Shown: positions 59,230 through 64,000 of the stretch, piece by piece
How the letters are laid out: every line of letters begins with the position of its first letter
How positions within the stretch are numbered: the stretch's first letter is position 1
Source of the DNA: Brevibacterium antiquum
GTDB lineage: Bacteria > Actinomycetota > Actinomycetes > Actinomycetales > Brevibacteriaceae
Direction of reading: 5' to 3'
Length of the DNA: 64,000 nucleotides
Assembly: GCF_016107655.1 (NCBI RefSeq)
Contig: NZ_JABASX010000010.1
Location: 62,001-126,000 of the forward strand
Position numbers and translations under genes: made by a program
Notes under the pieces: model-generated
What the model was told of the DNA's origin: nothing
Databases searched by the model: none
The model's input: the letters and a program-made list of their open reading frames with translations, nothing else

Positions 59230-59459
59230 TCAGAGCTGGCGGAAGAAGTCGTCCGTGGTCGCGTTGGGGTGCTTCGCCAGGGGTGTGACTTTGACGTTCA
59301 TATAGGCGAACATCGGGAAGCCCTGGAAGGTCGCGTGGAGGAAGTCGAGGTCATCGACGTCGTAGATCGAGATATTGGAGTACTCTCCCACGATGCGCCA
59401 GATGCCCTTCATGATTCCGCGTCAGCATTCGTGCCTCCTGCTCTGTCTGAATGGGTGAT
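59230..59459 (-). pseudogene. Muconolactone isomerase-like relic (frameshifted)
   Basis: The minus-strand frame 59412-59230 encodes GIWRIVGEYSNISIYDV and FPMFAYMNVKVTPLAKHPN, the C-terminal two thirds of a muconolactone delta-isomerase (CatC) domain. Upstream of ATG 59412 the same frame hits a stop, but another frame gives IQTEQEARMLTR, which fits the preceding helix of the family, so a single-base frameshift lies at about 59410-59420. The N-terminal strand and the rest of the first 20-25 residues are not found. It once acted in the catechol branch of the 3-oxoadipate pathway or a related lactone step. Confidence 0.6.
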
Positions 59460-59590
59460 TCGATGGCCACTATAGGGCTTTGCTGCTGGGGACAGCTCGG
59501 CCGTCCCACAACGAGCTTCCCGCATTGATCCTCCGTGCACAGACAGCGGTCCCGCTTGAGTGTGCGTGCAGAGTTCCGCCCCCACCGCTG

Positions 59591-59623
59591 TTGTCTCGTG
59601 AGCCAGGTCACTAGCCTGGCGTC
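59591..59623 (+). promoter_or_regulatory. Leaderless promoter and dyad of the GMC oxidoreductase gene
   Basis: TAGCCT (59612-59617) lies 6 bases before ATG 59624, with TTGTCT (59591-59596) as a -35 at a short 15-base spacing. A dyad GCCAGG-N7-CCTGGC (59602-59620) overlaps the -10. No ribosome site is present. Confidence 0.4.
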
Positions 59624-61246
59624 ATGAACGCCTCAACTGCACAGAACAGCGCCGGCTCGACGAGCGAGCACAGTGAGAACTTCCCCACCGAACTGCCCGA
59701 CACTGACTTCGACTATGTGGTCGTCGGTGCCGGATCCTCCGGGTGCGTCATCGCCCGCAGGCTCATCGACGCCGGCAAGAAGGTCTGCCTCATCGAGGCC
59801 GGCGGGGACGAGACTAACCCGAACATCGACCACCTCAACACCCTGGGCCTGCTCTGGCATTCAGCTCAGGACTGGGACTACTACACGACCCCGCAGCCGG
59901 GCGCGATGAATCGCAAGATCCACCTGCCGCGAGGCAAGGTCCTCGGCGGTTCCAACGCCCTCAACGCTGTGATCTGGGTCCGCGGCGATGCCTGGGACTA
60001 CGAGCAGTGGGTCGAATCGGGCTGCCCCGGCTGGTCCTGGGACGAGGTCCTGCCGGTGTTCAAAGCCATCGAGACCTACGACGGTGAGATCACAGAGACA
60101 CGCGGCACCGATGGCCCGATGGATGTGCGCACCGGCTACGAACGCAACCCGATCCAGGAGGACATGGTCGCAGCGGGTGAGCAGACTGGCCTCGACTACA
60201 ACCCCGACTACAACTCGGGCAGCGTCGAAGGCATCTCCCGGATCCAACTCAACGTCCGCGACGGAAAGCGATTGAACACGTGGCGGGCCTACCTCAAGCC
60301 CCGCCTCGGCGATGGGAATCTCACGATCCTCACGTCGACACATGTTCGTCGTCTCCTCACCGAGGACACGCAGATCACCGGCGTCGAGGTCGACTTCCGC
60401 GGACGGGTGGGGACGCTGAACGCAGACGAAGTCATCCTCACTTCGGGGGCGCTGGCCTCACCGGAACTGCTCATGCGCTCGGGAATCGGTCCCGCCGATG
60501 AGCTGCGCGAGGTCGGGATCGAACCGATCCACGACCTGCCGGGCGTGGGTAAGAACCTCCAGGATCACTGGCTCTCCCCGGTCATCTTCACCACCGGCTC
60601 CGAGCCCGTGCCGATGGGTGAGGTCGCCCCCGCCGAGGTGCATCTGTTCTGGAAGTCCGACCCGGACCTTCCGGTGCCCGACACCCAACCTCTGTTCTTC
60701 TCCGTGCCGATGTACGCCCAGGACTCCGCGCCGAACGTGCAGACGGGACCGGACAACGGCTTCACCCTGCAGGGCGGGCTCGTCCGGCCGAAGAGCCATG
60801 GTGAGGTCACTCTGAGTGGGCCGAACCCGCAGGACCCGACGTTGGTCAACCCGAACGTGCTGTCCGAACAGGCCGATGTCGATGCCCTCGTGGCCTCGGT
60901 GAAGCAGTGCCGGGAGATCGGACGCGCCGAGGCCCTGGCACATTGGCAGCCCACAGAGATCTTCCCCGGCCCCGAGGTGGCCGATGAGGATCTCGAGGAC
61001 TACGTTCGCGGCTCTGTCGTGACCTACCACCACCAGGTCGGCACCTGCCGGATGGGACAGGATGAGACGTCCGTCGTCGACCCGCAGTCATTCAAGGTCC
61101 ACGGATTCGAGGGCCTGCGCATCGCTGATGCCTCGATCATGCCGCAGGTGCCCACCGGCAACACCAACGCCCCGACGATCATGATCGCCGAACGCGCGGC
61201 TGCCGTCCTCGTCGGCTCCTCCGTCGAGGGGATCACCGCCCCCTGA
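59624..61246 (+). CDS. GMC-family flavin oxidoreductase (choline/alcohol dehydrogenase-like)
   Basis: A 540-residue GMC enzyme: FDYVVVGAGSSGCVIARRL (FAD), LPRGKVLGGSNALNAVIWVRG, TSGALASPELLMRSGIGP, and near the C-terminus YHHQVGTCRMG and PQVPTGNTNAPTIMIAERAA with the catalytic His and Asn. Substrates of relatives include choline, alcohols and sugars; no betaine gene is adjacent. ATG 59624 has no ribosome site and probably starts a leaderless mRNA. Confidence 0.88.
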   Translation: MNASTAQNSAGSTSEHSENFPTELPDTDFDYVVVGAGSSGCVIARRLIDAGKKVCLIEAGGDETNPNIDHLNTLGLLWHSAQDWDYYTTPQPGAMNRKIHLPRGKVLGGSNALNAVIWVRGDAWDYEQWVESGCPGWSWDEVLPVFKAIETYDGEITETRGTDGPMDVRTGYERNPIQEDMVAAGEQTGLDYNPDYNSGSVEGISRIQLNVRDGKRLNTWRAYLKPRLGDGNLTILTSTHVRRLLTEDTQITGVEVDFRGRVGTLNADEVILTSGALASPELLMRSGIGPADELREVGIEPIHDLPGVGKNLQDHWLSPVIFTTGSEPVPMGEVAPAEVHLFWKSDPDLPVPDTQPLFFSVPMYAQDSAPNVQTGPDNGFTLQGGLVRPKSHGEVTLSGPNPQDPTLVNPNVLSEQADVDALVASVKQCREIGRAEALAHWQPTEIFPGPEVADEDLEDYVRGSVVTYHHQVGTCRMGQDETSVVDPQSFKVHGFEGLRIADASIMPQVPTGNTNAPTIMIAERAAAVLVGSSVEGITAP

Positions 61247-61250
61247 CCCA

Positions 61251-61322
61251 CCCAACTGCTACCTGACGGCGGCCCAGCAACCTCGCGCTAAGTTGCTGGG
61301 CCGCCGTCAGGTAGCAGTTGGG
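61251..61322. repeat. Long palindromic element (dispersed element, copy 2)
   Basis: Two perfectly complementary 31-base arms (61251-61281 and 61292-61322) flank a 10-base loop with CTCGCGC. The middle of each arm shares GACGGCGGCCC and outer CTACC/GGTAG sequence with the palindrome at 30479-30530. It lies between two co-directional genes, starting 5 bases past the GMC stop, where it can act as a transcription barrier. Confidence 0.85.
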
Positions 61323-61373
61323 GGCTGATAGTCTTCGAATCCGTCGACCGAACTGCGATCGAGAGGGGCACGC

Positions 61374-62609
61374 GTGTCCGAGGCGAGCGATTCGACGCAG
61401 GACTCCCAGGAGCTGCTGGTCACCATCGGGGCCGGGCTGCTCACGGGCGGAATCTCCTCGGTCGACGTCGAGGATGCTCTGACCGGCCTTGCCCGCACAC
61501 TGGGCATCAGCAAGCTCCGCGTCGCGGCCCTCCCCCGTGGACTGTTCCTCACATCCGGTTCCGGGGATTCGACGAAGTTCGAACGCATCGGTCCCGACCT
61601 GCGCTTCGATCAGACGGCGAAGCTGCTCGACATCGTCGACGCACTGCGGGCGCGGCGGCTCTCGGTCGGGGCCGCGGGACGGATGATCGAAATCGAGGTC
61701 CACGCGAGGCTGCCGCGGTGGCCCGTTTGGCTCTCCCACCTCGGCGCCGTCCCCATCGGAATCGGACTGTGTCTGCTGCTCGAGCCCGGTCTGATCAATC
61801 TGGCGTTCGCGGCCTTCGGCTCGCTCATCGTCGCAGGCATCCTGGCAGTCAACGGTCGCTGGCCCAATCTCCGCCCGCTGCTGCCGGTGAGCTCGGCGTT
61901 CATCGTCTCCGTCATCGTCCTCATCGGCTACCGACTCGACTGGCTTGAGAGTCCCCTGCGCACGATCGTCGCGACTCTCGCGCTGCTGCTTCCTGGCAGC
62001 GCCGTGGTCACCGGGCTGACCGAAATCTCAGCCGGAGCACTCTCTGCCGGCAGTTCACGGCTCGTCTCGGCCACGGTGCAGCTGGCGATGTTCATCGCCG
62101 GAGTCGCCGGCGCCGCCGCGATCACCGGCACCGGGGCCGAAGCGCTGCGGAACACTCAGCTCACCGATTCGGCCTGGCAGCTCTCCGCCCTCGGTGTCCT
62201 CTCCGCCACCATCGGGCTGATGGTCTACCTGTACACCCCGCTCGAGCACACGCTGCCGATCGTTCTCACGATCGCGGCCGCCGCACTGGCACAGCTGGGC
62301 TTCGGAGCCGAGTTCGGTGCCGCCGTGGGTGGTCTTGCCGGAGCACTGACCGCCTCACTGGTGGCCGTCATCCTCTCCCGCCTGCCCCGCGGGCCGATCT
62401 GGCGAATCAGCTACGTTCCCGCATTCCTCATCGTCGCGCCCGGTTCGTTCGGCCTGCTCAATGCCTCGCAGCTCGAGTTCGGCGACGGCAGCAGTGTCGC
62501 GGGCGGCCTGCTCGCGGCCGGCGCAACATTCTTCTCGATCGCCATCGGCACCGTCATCGGCGCGACCATCGCTCACGCCGTCGAACCCAAGGACGAGATC
62601 GTCGCCTGA
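61374..62609 (+). CDS. Threonine/serine exporter, ThrE family (fused form)
   Basis: A 411-residue protein: a cytosolic N-terminal ThrE domain (GAGLLTGGISSVDVEDALTGLARTLG) followed by ten or so membrane helices, so both ThrE and ThrE_2 parts are in one chain, as in actinobacterial ThrE. It exports threonine and serine. GTG 61374 is preceded by GAGAGGGG. Its stop lies 6 bases from the convergent SDR gene. Confidence 0.88.
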   Translation: MSEASDSTQDSQELLVTIGAGLLTGGISSVDVEDALTGLARTLGISKLRVAALPRGLFLTSGSGDSTKFERIGPDLRFDQTAKLLDIVDALRARRLSVGAAGRMIEIEVHARLPRWPVWLSHLGAVPIGIGLCLLLEPGLINLAFAAFGSLIVAGILAVNGRWPNLRPLLPVSSAFIVSVIVLIGYRLDWLESPLRTIVATLALLLPGSAVVTGLTEISAGALSAGSSRLVSATVQLAMFIAGVAGAAAITGTGAEALRNTQLTDSAWQLSALGVLSATIGLMVYLYTPLEHTLPIVLTIAAAALAQLGFGAEFGAAVGGLAGALTASLVAVILSRLPRGPIWRISYVPAFLIVAPGSFGLLNASQLEFGDGSSVAGGLLAAGATFFSIAIGTVIGATIAHAVEPKDEIVA

Positions 62610-62615
62610 GGCCCA

Positions 62616-63440
62616 TCAGCGCTTCGGGTCAGCGAACGCGGCCTCGTAGCTCTGCCTCTGGTTCTTGCGCGCCCGCAGCTGGTTGGGCACCATCGCCTTG
62701 AACAGCCGATCGCGGATCGCAGTCGGCAGCAGATTGGCCACCTTGACGGCCGGGCCGATGAACCCGGGAACGGTGACCTCGAATCGCGGTCTGGCAGCGG
62801 CCTTGACAACGGCACGCGCCGCCTCGGTGGGGGTGAGCAGCCTGGCCGCACCGCTGGAGGTTCCTGCCGCCAGCGCGGTGTCGACGACTCCGGGCATGAT
62901 CGCCGTGACCTGAACACCGGTGCCGCGCATCTCCGCGCGGATGGCCTTGAGGTATCCGAGCACTCCGTGCTTCGTGGCACCATAGGTCGCCTCTCCCGGG
63001 ATGGGCAGGATCGATCCCGCCGAGGCCACGGTGATGAGGTGGCCGCGCCCCCTGGCCAGCATGGCCGGTGCCGCGGCCTTGATGCCGTTGATGACGCCGA
63101 GCAGATTGACCTCGATCTGTGCCCGGGCCGCAGCCTCAGGCTCCTCGGTGAAGGGACCGACCCACATCAGACCCGCATTGGAGACGAAGATGTCGATGGG
63201 ACCCAGCTCCTGCGTCACCTCTTCCAGGAAAGCACTCTGGCAGGCGGGATCCGTGACGTCGAGTCTGCTGGCCTGGATCCCCAGCTCTGCAGCGGTTGCC
63301 CGCGCCGCATCGAGGTCGATGTCGCCGATGGCCACGTTCGCCCCGGCGGCTGTGAAGCCGGCGGCGATCTCCCGCCCGATGCCTCGGGCTCCGCCGGTGA
63401 TGGCCACAACCTGGCCGCTCAGTGCGCGCTTGTCAGTCAT
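62616..63440 (-). CDS. Short-chain dehydrogenase/reductase
   Basis: A 274-residue classical SDR: VAITGGARGIGREIA, GDIDLDAARATA (Asp for NAD), VSNAGLMWVG, VASAGSILP and catalytic YGATKHGVLG. The C-terminal third is Arg-rich (LRARKNQRQSYEAAF). Its ATG overlaps the stop of the flavin monooxygenase gene (ATGA), so both are on one transcript and may act on the same lipophilic ketone or alcohol. Confidence 0.88.
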   Translation of the reverse strand: MTDKRALSGQVVAITGGARGIGREIAAGFTAAGANVAIGDIDLDAARATAAELGIQASRLDVTDPACQSAFLEEVTQELGPIDIFVSNAGLMWVGPFTEEPEAAARAQIEVNLLGVINGIKAAAPAMLARGRGHLITVASAGSILPIPGEATYGATKHGVLGYLKAIRAEMRGTGVQVTAIMPGVVDTALAAGTSSGAARLLTPTEAARAVVKAAARPRFEVTVPGFIGPAVKVANLLPTAIRDRLFKAMVPNQLRARKNQRQSYEAAFADPKR

Positions 63441-64000
63441 GCCGTCACCTTTCCCTTGCGAGGAGCGTGCTGTCGCCCCGTTCGCATCTCACGTTTCAGT
63501 TCCAACAGATAGTGGTCGAAATCGACCTGCATCGTGTGCCGGGGCGAATCGTAGAACTGCCGTTTGTTTCGTCGATCGTCCTCGCGCATGCGCCTGGTCA
63601 TCTCCTGCCGATTCGGCAGTTCGTACTCGCCGGTGAGCTCCTTGACGACCAGCCTGCTCTGAGCCTCGGCCAGAGGCATGACAGCACCGACCGGCTGCAG
63701 GAGACCGATGAAGAACAGGCCGGGACGGTCGGGATGGGCCATGCGCTTGAACAGCGGCAGGTCATTGCCCTCAGCGGAGATGAGGTCCGGATCGAAGAAG
63801 GGAAAGTTCACCCGATATCCCGTCGCCCACACGATGAGATCGGCCGGCGCCTCACTTCCATCGGTGAACACCACCCGGTCACTCTCGAGTCGTTCGATGC
63901 CCGGTTTCACCGTGATCGCACCGGCGCCGAGGCGGTCCCTGATTGCGTCCGACTGCACCGGATGCGATTGGCCGGGTGTATGGGGCGGAGTGGGCAGGCC
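63437..64000 (-). CDS. Flavin-containing monooxygenase, C-terminal part (runs off the window)
   Basis: The visible 187 residues are the end of a class B flavoprotein monooxygenase: RVVFTDGSEAPADLIVWATGY (the ATGY motif), LFFIGLLQPVGAVMPLAEAQS and a basic C-terminal tail. The frame is open to the window edge, so the N-terminal FAD and NADPH Rossmann motifs lie outside. With the coupled SDR it suggests an alcohol-to-ketone-to-ester (Baeyer-Villiger-like) pair; that reaction is inferred. Confidence 0.85.
   Translation of the reverse strand, partial: GLPTPPHTPGQSHPVQSDAIRDRLGAGAITVKPGIERLESDRVVFTDGSEAPADLIVWATGYRVNFPFFDPDLISAEGNDLPLFKRMAHPDRPGLFFIGLLQPVGAVMPLAEAQSRLVVKELTGEYELPNRQEMTRRMREDDRRNKRQFYDSPRHTMQVDFDHYLLELKREMRTGRQHAPRKGKVTA

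Overview
The window is high-GC, densely packed actinobacterial DNA. The catabolic gene set (a pobA-pca cluster, a copper amine oxidase island, glutaryl-CoA genes), the SipW-type surface-protein operon, the tRNA sequences and the many leaderless-looking promoters fit a member of the Micrococcales, most likely Brevibacterium. The genus is an inference; no rRNA or marker gene is present to settle it.

Left end (1-5.0 kb): a decayed, lower-GC accessory patch. It holds a type IV (AbiE-like) toxin-antitoxin pair in which both genes carry an internal deletion with frameshift, a two-subunit thiamine-diphosphate decarboxylase of the sulfopyruvate/phosphonopyruvate type, a 24-codon relic of a glyoxalase-fold gene, a macrodomain protein and a Fic protein. 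5.1-9.3 kb: a class II glutamine amidotransferase, then a four-gene minus-strand operon encoding three SipW-type secreted proteins and a SipW-like signal peptidase fused in frame to an LPxTG-anchored domain. 9.5-10.8 kb: a YedE-TusA sulfur uptake pair.

11-19.4 kb: the protocatechuate branch of aromatic degradation (pobA, pcaH, pcaG, pcaB, pcaL) with two MFS transporters; it takes 4-hydroxybenzoate to 3-oxoadipate. 19.4-32.7 kb: a nitrobindin-like protein, a polar amino acid ABC importer, a proline racemase-family enzyme with an unusual active site, a large basic amino acid decarboxylase, a divergent ThDP enzyme, an amidohydrolase, a class III aminotransferase and a YigZ protein. 32.7-46 kb: housekeeping and mixed genes: YbaK/EbsC deacylase, small zincin, tRNA-Glu, tRNA-Asp and tRNA-Phe, CPBP protease, SDR, patatin, acidic protein, PEP-mutase-like enzyme with an ArsR-type regulator, MgtE, a C45 acyltransferase, and a heterodimeric ABC exporter with complementary degenerate ATP sites.

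46-64 kb: an SDR; a glutarate/glutaryl-CoA module (acyl-CoA dehydrogenase, CoA-transferase, glutaryl-CoA dehydrogenase) divergent from a LysR regulator; an amine-oxidation island (aldehyde dehydrogenase, APC permease, FeaR-like AraC regulator, TetR, copper amine oxidase); a frameshifted muconolactone isomerase relic; a GMC oxidoreductase; a ThrE exporter; an SDR; and a flavin monooxygenase cut by the window edge. Two long, near-identical palindromic intergenic elements (30.5 and 61.3 kb) look like a dispersed repeat family. Positions and motifs were read by eye; no database search was possible.
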